Part shown: positions 47,728 through 55,499 of the stretch, piece by piece | How the letters are laid out: each line of letters opens with the position of its first letter | Numbering within the stretch: position 1 is the stretch's first letter | Source of the DNA: Pseudonocardiaceae bacterium | GTDB lineage: Bacteria; Actinomycetota; Actinomycetes; Mycobacteriales; Pseudonocardiaceae | DNA length: 64,000 nt | Direction of reading: 5' to 3' | Assembly: GCA_009377865.1 (NCBI GenBank) | Contig: WHTH01000011.1 | Location: forward strand, 1-64,000 | Translations under genes and position numbers: made by a program | Notes under the pieces: generated by a model | Seen by the model: only the letters and a program-made list of their open reading frames with translations | Database searches by the model: none | What the model was told of the DNA's origin: nothing

Positions 47728-48906
47728 TCAGTCGAAGACCGGGTAGAGCGCCACGCCGTCGTTCGCCACGTCGAACCGGTCGCGAAGCGCCGAGCAGACC
47801 TCACTGGCGTACCCGGCCAGCACCGACCGGTCCAGCGCCGCCGCATCGATCGCCAGCCGTTGCCACCGGTCGACCAGTGCGCCATGCCCGCCGGCATCCG
47901 GACGGTGCAACAGCCACCAGGTGCCCAGCCAGGTCCACACCAGCTGGCCGTCGAGCAGCAGACCGTCGGCCAGCCGCCGGTCGGCGAGCTCAGGCCACAA
48001 CGTCGCCGCCTCGTCGAGCCAGGTCGACTGCATGTCGTCGACGACCCCTGCGGGCAACGCATGGTCCGACCCCGAGGACGGCAACGGGGTGCGGAGCTGC
48101 GCGGCGTCGAGCGCCGCGGTACGGAACGCGCCGCCCTCGAAGTCGATGAAGCGCACGGTGCGGCCGACCACCACAGCGTTGTCGGCGCCGAGGTCGGCCG
48201 GGCTGAAGGCCCGGAACCGCTGCCCGTCGAGCAGCTGCGCGGCACGCCGGATGTCGTCGCCGAGATCGGGCGGGGTGGACAGTCCCAGTTCGTCGACCAG
48301 CAGCGTGGGCAACCCGCCCAGCGCCGCACCACCCTGCTGCTGCAGCGGATCGCTGAGGCCGTCGCTGCCTTGGCGTCGCAGCAGGGCGGCGAAGTCGGCC
48401 TCCCGGCCGGCTGTAGCGGCGTGCAGCTTGCCCAGCGCATGCGCCCAGTCCAGCAGTGCACGCTGCGCCTGCGCCCGGTCGCCGGACAGCAGCACACTCT
48501 CGACGGTTCCGGCGCGGCCCAGGTCCTCCAGCACGAGCAGCTGCTGCTCGGGATCCGACGCGATCAGGGCCGGGCCGGGCCGTTCGTCGGTGTGCAGCGC
48601 GGTGAACAGCTGACAGCTCGCAGCCTCCCGGGCGAACGCCCCGGCCACCGCCTGCGGAGCCTGCGCGGTTCGACGCTTCACCACCAGGGTGCGCGACAGC
48701 GAGAAGGGGTTTCGCGCCACCCGGACCCGCAGCACCACCGAACTGTCGCTGCCACCGAGGTCCTCCGGGTCAGCCAGCTCCACCTGCGCTCCGAGGCGGG
48801 CGGTCAGCAGCCGTTCGGCGGCGAGCACGGTCTCAGACGGTTCCGCAGGCACCCCGGACCCGGGCACGGAGTCTGCGGGCTCCGCGAGCTCGGTTGTCAT
48901 CGGCAC
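47728..48906 (-). CDS. Aminoglycoside-phosphotransferase-like protein with altered catalytic loop
   Basis: A 392-residue kinase-like protein. LVVKRRTAQ may hold the ATP-binding lysine. LLVLEDLG is the hinge, SPADLGADNAVVVG is the catalytic loop and RFIDFEGGAF the metal-binding Asp segment. The normal HGD of the loop is PAD, so the Asp and Asn are retained but the His is not. Substrate unknown; there is no reason to infer drug resistance. It stands alone, with an 83-bp gap to the SGNH gene. Confidence 0.75.
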   Translation of the reverse strand: MPMTTELAEPADSVPGSGVPAEPSETVLAAERLLTARLGAQVELADPEDLGGSDSSVVLRVRVARNPFSLSRTLVVKRRTAQAPQAVAGAFAREAASCQLFTALHTDERPGPALIASDPEQQLLVLEDLGRAGTVESVLLSGDRAQAQRALLDWAHALGKLHAATAGREADFAALLRRQGSDGLSDPLQQQGGAALGGLPTLLVDELGLSTPPDLGDDIRRAAQLLDGQRFRAFSPADLGADNAVVVGRTVRFIDFEGGAFRTAALDAAQLRTPLPSSGSDHALPAGVVDDMQSTWLDEAATLWPELADRRLADGLLLDGQLVWTWLGTWWLLHRPDAGGHGALVDRWQRLAIDAAALDRSVLAGYASEVCSALRDRFDVANDGVALYPVFD

Positions 48907-48946
48907 CGAGCCTAGCCGCTTCGGAGGAACCGGGGGGACCTTTCGC

Positions 48947-49743
48947 TCACTTGGCGGTCAGCGACGCCGTAGCTGCGTGCGTGGCGTTGATCCGCCCAGG
49001 AGGTGCTGAGCCAGGTCTGTCGGCACATGCCGGGCAGTGTGGGTTGCGCGGCGTGTCCACAAAATCGAAACGGCTCTGGAAGACGCTGCAGGCGAGATAG
49101 CCGTCGACAACTGGCTTACCCACGCCGGTCACCACCTTCACGACCTCGCTGGCGCCAAGGCTGCCCGCTATGCCCGTCGCAACACCGAACACGGGGACAC
49201 TGCCTCCATGTCCCTCGGGTAGGTCCGGAAAGGCGCATCGGAAGCACGCTGTCTTGCGAGGAATAACGGTCAGACGTAGCCGTAGGCGTACTGCGCGCTC
49301 GCGTGCACCATCGGCTGCCAGGTGCGAAGACAGTGGTCGTTGACCAGCAACCGACCGTCGAGCGAGCCGCCACCCTCGATCACCACGTCGAAGCCGTTGC
49401 ACAGCGCTTTGATATTCGTCGCCTCGACCCGATCGTCCACCGCCTCGATGATGACCTCGTCGTTCAGCGCCTTGAGCCTCGCTCGTGCCGCCTCGGCCTT
49501 GTTCCGGCCGACATCTGCTGTCCCGAACAGGATCTGGCGGTTGAGGTTGCTCAGCTCGACCCGGTCGAAGTCGATGATCCTGAGATGGCCGAGGCCGGTT
49601 GCGACCAGGTAGTAGAGCAGCGAGGACTTGACCCCACCCGCGCCGATGGCGACTGCGCTGCCGCAAGTGAGCCTCCGCTGGCCCGTTGCTCCGACCTGCG
49701 GCATCAGCTCCTGGCGGTTGTACCTGGTATCCGCGAACGTCAC
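48947..49743 (-). pseudogene. ThiF/MoeB-type E1 enzyme split by a 1-nt frameshift
   Basis: Adenylating enzymes of this family activate the C-terminus of a ubiquitin-like protein. The first frame starts RYNRQELMPQVGATGQRRL and has VAIGAGGVKSSLLYYLVATG (nucleotide-binding glycines) and IDFDRVELSNLNRQILFG, ending at YAYGYV then TGA. The second frame resumes LTVIPRKTACFRCAFPDLP and ends with CPACADRPG, giving the two zinc CxxC pairs. The junction is at 49270-49275; one missing base would restore ~265 residues. GTG start with AGGAAGG upstream. It is 66 nt after the MoaD-like gene. Confidence 0.85.
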
Positions 49744-49809
49744 GTTGCCTTCCTGGTTATACGGACGGCACCGGTGGCGCGTCCCACTGGCCCGCGCCGT
49801 GGTTCCATC

Positions 49810-50091
49810 TCAGCCGTCGCATGGCAGCGCCGCAAGCACGGCGATACCAGCGCCCACCGGTACCGGCGGGTCCAGTGGCGCGAGCGTGTCGTCGACGAAG
49901 ACCTTGGTGCTCACACGCGCCTCGCCGGTGCTGTGAACCAAAGCATCGCGCAGCGGCGCGTTGTCGCGGGTGAGCGCCTCGACGACGCCACCGGTGGTGA
50001 CAGGGTCCTCCGTCGCCACTGTCACGGAGTCGCATCCGAGTACGGCTTCCGGGTACCCACGCAGTCCCACGGTCAGGTTTCGTGTCACCAC
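49810..50091 (-). CDS. MoaD/ThiS-like small ubiquitin-fold protein
   Basis: A 93-residue protein with the beta-grasp pattern of MoaD: an N-terminal strand pair (RNLTVGLRGYP), a helix (TGGVVEALTRDNAPLRDAL), a strand STKVFVDDTLAPLDPPV and GAGIAVLAALPCDG at the end. Typical MoaD and ThiS end in GlyGly; this one ends CysAspGly. The upstream E1 relative supports a carrier-activating pair. The GTG has AGGAG at 5 nt. The call depends on fold-level resemblance, so it is moderate. Confidence 0.6.
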   Translation of the reverse strand: MVTRNLTVGLRGYPEAVLGCDSVTVATEDPVTTGGVVEALTRDNAPLRDALVHSTGEARVSTKVFVDDTLAPLDPPVPVGAGIAVLAALPCDG

Positions 50092-50184
50092 GCACTCTCC
50101 TCAGGTCGGTCCGGCCAGGTCGAGGTCCAGGTAAGTAGCGGCCGACGCTAGTGCAGCGCTTGGCGCGATAGCTACCACTGTTCG

Positions 50185-50210
50185 GGTATACGACGTCACT
50201 CCTCGTGACG
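50185..50210 (-). promoter_or_regulatory. Candidate promoter and inverted repeat for the MoaD-like/E1 pair
   Basis: On the minus strand TATACC (50185-50190) may be a -10 for the MoaD-like gene. Immediately upstream, CGTCAC and GTGACG (50194-50199 and 50205-50210) form a 6-bp inverted repeat with a 5-bp spacer, located between -10 and -35 positions, which suggests an operator. A good -35 is lacking. Confidence 0.35.
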
Positions 50211-50372
50211 CGCCCTGTCACCTGGAGCGGCTCGGCGCCAGGCGGGCTGCCCAGACTAGGCTCACGATGGCCATGGCGCGTGATGTCCGGCCGTCTCGGG
50301 CTCCCACGCTGCGACCGCCATGTCAGTGCCCCGAACTCGTCGCAACACGACCCGACCCAACCTGGATGGACG

Positions 50373-52163
50373 ATGCATCGCTACCGATCTCACACATGCG
50401 GCGAGGTTTCTGCCGCCGACGTCGACGTCGATGTGCGCATGTCGGGGTGGCTGCACAACCGGCGAGATCTCGGCGGCGTCCTATTCGTCGATCTGCGCGA
50501 CCATTACGGGGTCGTGCAGTTGGTGGTGCGGCCGGAATCACCGGCCTACGAGCCGCTTACCAGCCTACCCAAGGAGACCGTCGTACGAATCGACGGCCGG
50601 GTGTTGCGCCGTGCGGCCGAGAACGTCAACCCGGAACTGTCGACCGGCGAGGTGGAGGTCGAGGTCGGCGACGTCGAAGTCCTCGGCAGTTGTGCCGCGC
50701 TGGCCTTCAACGTCTTCCCTGACGACCGGGTCTCGGAGGAGAAGCGGCTCACCTACCGCTTTCTCGACCTGCGCCGTCAGCGGATGCACCATAACATCAT
50801 GCTGCGCGCCGCAGTCATCCGCAGCCTCCGGCAGAAGATGAACGACTTGGGCTTCACAGATATCCAGACCCCTATCCTGTCAGCTCCCAGCCCCGAGGGC
50901 GCCCGCGACTTCCTGGTGCCAGCCCGGTTGCACCCTGGTCGCTTCTACGCGCTACCGCAGGCCCCGCAACAGTTCAAGCAGCTCCTGATGGTGGCCGGCT
51001 TCGACCGTTACTTTCAGATCGCACCCTGCTTCCGCGACGAGGACAGTCGCGCCGATCGGTCGCCCGGAGAGTTCTATCAGCTCGACATCGAGATGAGCTT
51101 CGTCGAACAGGAGGACGTCTTCCAGATCGTTGAGCAGGTCCTGACGGACGTCTTTCACGAGTTCGCGCCGGACCAGGAGACGACATCACCCTACCCGCGC
51201 ATCAGCTATCGCGATGCCATGGCTCGCTACGCCACCGACAAGCCGGACTTGCGCGCCAAGCTCGAACTCGTCGATGTCTCGCACATCTTCCGCGACAGCG
51301 AGTTCCGGGCCTTCGCGGGCAAGAACGTGCGCGCTCTGCCAGTACCCGGATGCAGCGACAAGCCACGCTCTTTCTTCGACCAGGTGCAGGAGTTCGCGGT
51401 CGAGCGGGGCGCTCAGGGTTTGGCTTGGGTCCGCATCGACGAACGAGGCGAACTCGCCGGCCCGATCGCCAAGTTCCTGACTGCGGAGGATGCGGAGCAG
51501 CTCGTAGCCGAGGTCAAAGGTGAGCCTGGCACGGCTGTCTTCTTCGGCGCAGGTGACCAGACCGACGTCACTAGGGTGATGAGCGAGGTCCGTGTCGAAG
51601 CGGCCAAGCGTACCGACCTTTTCGAGGAAAATGTGTTCCAGTTCTGCTGGATCGTGGACTTCCCGATGTACGAGAAAGGCGAAGACGGCACTATCGAGTT
51701 CAGCCACAACCCTTTCTCAATGCCACAGGGCGGCCTCGACGCGCTGCAGACACAGGACCCGCGGGACATCCTGGCATGGCAGTACGACATCGTCTGCAAT
51801 GGCGTTGAGCTTTCCTCCGGGGCAATCCGCAACCACAGTCCTGAAGTTATGTACGAGGCGTTCAGGATCGCCGGCTACTCCAGGGAGCAGGTGGACTACG
51901 AGTTCGGGGGTATGACGCGAGCGCTGCACTACGGTGCCCCACCACACGGCGGCGTTGCACCCGGACTGGACCGCATCGTGATGCTGCTCGCGGGAGAGTC
52001 GAGCATCCGGGAGACGATTGCCTTCCCACTCAACCAGAATGCCCAGGATCTACTGATGGGCGCACCGACCGAGATCGACGAGGAGCGACTCAAGGAGCTG
52101 CACCTGAGCATCCGTAAGCCGCAGACCAGAGGAAGCGGATCCACCGATTCACAACAGGGGTAG
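50373..52163 (+). CDS. aspS: Aspartyl-tRNA synthetase, alphaproteobacterial-type sequence
   Basis: Class II bacterial-type AspRS, 596 residues. Anticodon-binding OB fold (MSGWLHNRRDLGGVLFVDLR), motif 1 region RLTYRFLDLRRQRMHHNIM, motif 2 region APCFRDEDSRADRSPGEFYQ, GAD insertion domain, and motif 3 region GAPPHGGVAPGLDRIVMLLA. Several stretches (SHNPFSMPQGGLDALQTQDP, QNAQDLLMGAPTEI, the SPGEFYQLD insertion) are typical of alphaproteobacterial AspRS and not of actinobacterial ones as I recall them. Codons are visibly less GC3-biased than in neighbours. ATG at 50373 has GGATGGA upstream. It is divergent from the MoaD-like/E1 pair across 281 bp. Whether a second aspS exists is outside the window. 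Confidence 0.9.
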   Translation: MHRYRSHTCGEVSAADVDVDVRMSGWLHNRRDLGGVLFVDLRDHYGVVQLVVRPESPAYEPLTSLPKETVVRIDGRVLRRAAENVNPELSTGEVEVEVGDVEVLGSCAALAFNVFPDDRVSEEKRLTYRFLDLRRQRMHHNIMLRAAVIRSLRQKMNDLGFTDIQTPILSAPSPEGARDFLVPARLHPGRFYALPQAPQQFKQLLMVAGFDRYFQIAPCFRDEDSRADRSPGEFYQLDIEMSFVEQEDVFQIVEQVLTDVFHEFAPDQETTSPYPRISYRDAMARYATDKPDLRAKLELVDVSHIFRDSEFRAFAGKNVRALPVPGCSDKPRSFFDQVQEFAVERGAQGLAWVRIDERGELAGPIAKFLTAEDAEQLVAEVKGEPGTAVFFGAGDQTDVTRVMSEVRVEAAKRTDLFEENVFQFCWIVDFPMYEKGEDGTIEFSHNPFSMPQGGLDALQTQDPRDILAWQYDIVCNGVELSSGAIRNHSPEVMYEAFRIAGYSREQVDYEFGGMTRALHYGAPPHGGVAPGLDRIVMLLAGESSIRETIAFPLNQNAQDLLMGAPTEIDEERLKELHLSIRKPQTRGSGSTDSQQG

Positions 52164-52167
52164 CGAA

Positions 52168-52205
52168 GAGCCCGGGCCACGCGCCACAGCGCCGCAGAAG
52201 GGCTC
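52168..52205. terminator. Possible terminator hairpin between aspS and the radical SAM gene
   Basis: GAGCCC at 52168-52173 pairs with GGGCTC at 52200-52205 around a long, GC-rich loop that may itself fold. It lies between two converging genes and reaches into the stop codon of the radical SAM gene. The long loop makes this a weak call. Confidence 0.3.
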
Positions 52206-53199
52206 AGGCCGACCTGTGCCGCGCCTGCTGCGGGCTCGCCGACCCGACACCGTGGTACCGGGCGAGCTGCGCCACCCGCGCGGTGACATCGCGCTGATAG
52301 AACTGCGGCGCGTACGCGCCGCGTGCGTACAACTCGCGGTAGCGCGGGAGCAGCGACGGGTACTCGCGTTTCAGCCAGCCCAGGTACCACTCCCGGGCTC
52401 CCGGCCGGAGGTGCAGCACGATCGGTGACACGCTGGTCGCGCCTGTCTCGGCGATCGCGCGGACGGTCGCGTCGAGCTGCTCATCCGAGTCCGTCAGATA
52501 CGGCAGGATCGGGGCCATCAGCACGCCACAGCCGATGCCGGCCTCGGTGAGCTTGCGGCAGACATCCAACCTCGCCCTGGACGCCGGCGTGCCCGGTTCG
52601 ACACTTCGCCACAACTGCTCGTCGACGAACCCGACCGAGACGTTCACGGCGACCTCGGTGACCGCGGCAGCGTGCCGCAGCAGGTCGAGATCGCGCAGCA
52701 CGAGAGTGCCCTTGGTGAGGATGGAGAACGGGTTGGCCGCGTCGCGCAGCGCCTCGAGGATCGGCGGCATCAACCGGTACCGACCCTCGGCGCGCTGGTA
52801 GGGGTCGACGTTGGTGCCCATCGCGATGTGCTCGCGTCCCCACCGCGGGCGGCGCAGTTCGGCTCGGAGCAACTCCGGCGCGTTGACCTTCACCACGATC
52901 TTGGAGTCGAAGTCGTGCCCGCTATCGAGGTCGAGATACTCGTGGGTCCGCCGCGCGAAACAATAAACACATGAATGACTGCAACCCCGGTACGGGTTGA
53001 TCGTCCACCGGAACGGCATCCGCGACGCGCCTGGCACCTTGTTGACGATCGAGCGCGCCCACACCTCGTAGAAGGTCATCCCACGGAACTCCGGGGTGTC
53101 GAAGGTCCGCTCCACCACCTCGTCGGTGCCGAACAGCTCTCCCTGGTCCGGCTGCGCCTGATTTGATTGGGCCGACAGCGTCAGGTTGTCCCATCGCAC
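52204..53199 (-). CDS. Radical SAM protein, Rv2578c family
   Basis: A 331-residue radical S-adenosylmethionine protein related to spore photoproduct lyase-like proteins. NPYRGCSHSCVYCFAR holds the CxxxCxxC [4Fe-4S] motif, and HIAMGTNVDPYQRAEGRYRL and SILTKGTLVLRDLDLL are conserved family stretches. Substrate unknown. The GTG at 53199 (VRWDNL) is chosen because homologues begin MRW; ATG 53223 is an alternative, and a longer frame upstream runs into the divergent gene's leader. It is divergent from the YibE/F gene. Confidence 0.87.
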   Translation of the reverse strand: MRWDNLTLSAQSNQAQPDQGELFGTDEVVERTFDTPEFRGMTFYEVWARSIVNKVPGASRMPFRWTINPYRGCSHSCVYCFARRTHEYLDLDSGHDFDSKIVVKVNAPELLRAELRRPRWGREHIAMGTNVDPYQRAEGRYRLMPPILEALRDAANPFSILTKGTLVLRDLDLLRHAAAVTEVAVNVSVGFVDEQLWRSVEPGTPASRARLDVCRKLTEAGIGCGVLMAPILPYLTDSDEQLDATVRAIAETGATSVSPIVLHLRPGAREWYLGWLKREYPSLLPRYRELYARGAYAPQFYQRDVTARVAQLARYHGVGSASPQQARHRSA

Positions 53200-53297
53200 G
53201 GGATCGCCGGTACCGCGGAGCATCGACCCATACGCTCTGATCACTGCTGCTGCCGGCCGAGACCGGGTCGGCACACCGGTGGCGGGAGTGCACCAGG

Positions 53298-54581
53298 ATG
53301 TCCCTCGTGACATCGAGCCGACCGAACCCGGATGCATCGAGCGGACGCCACCGCCACCGCCACCGCCAGGCCGCCGCCGGACCGCAGCAGCTGCCGGCAG
53401 CGAGTGGTCACGGCCATGGGCACGGGGATGTGGCGCCGGCATCGCGGCGGGTACGAATCCTGCTGACCGCTCTACTCGTCCCGTTCGTGCTGGCGAGCCT
53501 GATCGGTGTCGCGCTGACCTGGCCCGGTAGCCAGCCCGAGACCCGCGGCGCCGACCTGGGCTTCGGGCAGCGACCGGTACCGGGAGAGGTGACGGCGGCG
53601 ACGCCTTCGCCGTGCAGCGCGGGCTCAACGCAGCGGCACAAGTGCGTCGCGCTGTCCATCCGGCTCGACGACGGTGCCGCGAGCGGCAGCACGATCCGGC
53701 AGATCCTGCCCGACGAGCCGAGCACCCCGGAGTTCGCCACCGGCGACCGGGTGGTGCTCGCCTACGCGGGCGGGGACCCGACCGAGGACAGCGCGTATCA
53801 GCTCCGCGACTTCCAGCGCGGTGCGCCGCTGGCCTGGCTGGCCGTTCTCTTCGCGGCGGCGGTGCTGCTGCTGGGGCGGTGGAAGGGGCTCGCCTCGCTG
53901 GCCGCGCTCGGCTTCAGCTTCGTCGTGCTGATCGGTTACGTACTCCCGGCGATCCTGGCGGGCAGTGATCCGGTGACCGTCGGTGTGCTCGGCGCCGGAG
54001 TGATCATGTTCGGAACGCTGTACCTCGCCCACGGCGTCTCGGCGCAGACGTCGACCGCCGTGCTCGGCACGCTGCTCAGCCTCGGATTGATCATGGTGTT
54101 GGGAAGGGCGTTCACCGGGGCGACCCGGATGACCGGGCTCGGTCCCGACACCCAGGACCTCGTCGGCGTGCTCGGCACCGGCATCGACGCGCGCGGCCTA
54201 CTGCTCGCAGGCGTGATCATCGGGGCGCTCGGCGTGCTCGACGACGTCACCGTCACCCAGACCAGCGCGGTCTGGGAGCTGCGCCGCGCCAGCCCCGACC
54301 TCGCAACGCGGCAGCTCTACGCCGCCGCGTTGCGGATCGGGCGCGACCACATCTCCTCCGCGGTCAACACGCTCGCACTCGCCTACGCCGGGGCTGCGCT
54401 GCCCCTACTGCTGGCCTACTCGGTGGCCGGGCAGACCTTCGGCACCCTGATCACCGCGCAGGAGGTCGCCCAGGAGGTGGTCAGAACCCTCGTCGGCAGC
54501 ATCGGGCTCGTCGCCGCAGTTCCGATCACCACCGCCATCGCCGCCCTGGTCGCCCGCCGCGACACCGCGGCGACCCACTAG
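53298..54581 (+). CDS. YibE/F family multi-pass membrane protein
   Basis: A 427-residue membrane protein. The cytosolic N-terminus is His/Arg-rich (GRHRHRHRQ and GHGHGHGD). Then comes one transmembrane helix (about 55-75), an extracytoplasmic region of ~100 residues and about seven further helices, including the family's LGVLDDVTVTQTSAVWEL motif. Function of YibE/F is not established. ATG start at 53298. It ends in front of the hairpin at 54588. In mycobacteria hisS lies in this neighbourhood; it is not present here. Confidence 0.85.
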   Translation: MSLVTSSRPNPDASSGRHRHRHRQAAAGPQQLPAASGHGHGHGDVAPASRRVRILLTALLVPFVLASLIGVALTWPGSQPETRGADLGFGQRPVPGEVTAATPSPCSAGSTQRHKCVALSIRLDDGAASGSTIRQILPDEPSTPEFATGDRVVLAYAGGDPTEDSAYQLRDFQRGAPLAWLAVLFAAAVLLLGRWKGLASLAALGFSFVVLIGYVLPAILAGSDPVTVGVLGAGVIMFGTLYLAHGVSAQTSTAVLGTLLSLGLIMVLGRAFTGATRMTGLGPDTQDLVGVLGTGIDARGLLLAGVIIGALGVLDDVTVTQTSAVWELRRASPDLATRQLYAAALRIGRDHISSAVNTLALAYAGAALPLLLAYSVAGQTFGTLITAQEVAQEVVRTLVGSIGLVAAVPITTAIAALVARRDTAATH

Positions 54582-54587
54582 TACACC

Positions 54588-54612
54588 CGTCGTGAAGGGC
54601 ACCTTCACGACG
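54588..54612. terminator. Hairpin terminator between converging genes
   Basis: CGTCGTGAAGG and CCTTCACGACG form a perfect 11-bp stem around the loop GCA. It begins 7 nt after the YibE/F stop and lies about 50 bp from the end of the converging hydrolase gene, so it can serve both. There is no T-run. The GTGAAGG-GCA-CCTTCAC core is, from memory, a repeated element in Pseudonocardiales genomes. Confidence 0.7.
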
Positions 54613-54664
54613 TCGGATGCAGTGTAGGTGCCCATCACGGCGACCAACCACAGGGAACGGGGCT

Positions 54665-55354
54665 TCAGAGCGCCCGGCGCGGGCCACCCACGGGCAGGCC
54701 CTGCAGGAACGGGTTGGCGGCGCGCTCCCGTCCGATGGTGGTGGTGGGCCCGTGCCCGGGCAGCACGACAGTCTCGTCGTCGAGCACCAGCACCTTGTCG
54801 CGCAACGAGGCGAGCATCTGCTCGTGATCACCGCCCGGCATGTCCGTACGCCCGATCGACCCCGCGAACAGGGTGTCGCCCGCCAGCAGCAGCTCGCCGC
54901 CCTCCTCGGTGACCGACCGGAAGGTCACCGAGCCCTGGGTGTGGCCCGGGGTGTGGTCGACGGACAGCGTCAGCCCGGCCAGATCCAGCTCGGCCCCGTC
55001 CTCGAGTACCCGCACCTCGGAAGGCTCGCGCAGCTCGAAGCGCCCGCCGAACAGCTGCCCCGCCTCGCCCGACAGCCCGCGCATCGGGTCCGAGAGCAGC
55101 ACCCGGTCATCGGGGTGGATCCATGCGGGGATGCAATTGCCGTCGCAGACCGGGGTCACCGAGAAGACGTGGTCGAAGTGCCCATGGGTCAGCAGCACCG
55201 CCACCGGGTCGAGCCGGTGCTCGCGCAGCAGCTCCTGCAGCGGTTCCTCGGCGGCCTCGCCGGGATCGACGACGACGCACGGCGAGCCGGCTGCGGTTGC
55301 CAGCACGAAGCAGTTGGCCTGGAAGGAACCGGTGGGAAACCCTGCGACGAGCAC
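54665..55354 (-). CDS. Metallo-beta-lactamase-fold hydrolase (glyoxalase II-like)
   Basis: A 229-residue cytosolic hydrolase. Metal ligands are in LLTHGHFDHVFSV (HxHxDH), DHTPGHTQGSVTF, AGDTLFAGSIGRTD and LPGHGPTTTIG. The layout fits the glyoxalase II subgroup; the M. tuberculosis homologue is Rv2581c beside ppiB and relA. The GTG at 55354 has GAGAGG 7 nt upstream and yields a typical start (VAGFPTGSFQANC). A longer frame would enter the promoter of ppiB. Confidence 0.9.
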   Translation of the reverse strand: MLVAGFPTGSFQANCFVLATAAGSPCVVVDPGEAAEEPLQELLREHRLDPVAVLLTHGHFDHVFSVTPVCDGNCIPAWIHPDDRVLLSDPMRGLSGEAGQLFGGRFELREPSEVRVLEDGAELDLAGLTLSVDHTPGHTQGSVTFRSVTEEGGELLLAGDTLFAGSIGRTDMPGGDHEQMLASLRDKVLVLDDETVVLPGHGPTTTIGRERAANPFLQGLPVGGPRRAL

Positions 55355-55499
55355 GACGGGACCTCTCCGGGTAGACGTGGACAACGGTGGCCAGGGTAGT
55401 CGGGCCCGCGCGGCCGCTGACGCGCGCTCGTCATAGACTGCCGCGCGCAGCCAGCGTGGTCGCGCCCCGAGAGCTACCCGACAGCCAGGAGATCCTCCG

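Noticed and set aside
53200-53628. Upstream extension of the radical SAM frame
   Set aside because: It overlaps the divergent YibE/F gene and its leader, and homologues start at the MRW-like position.
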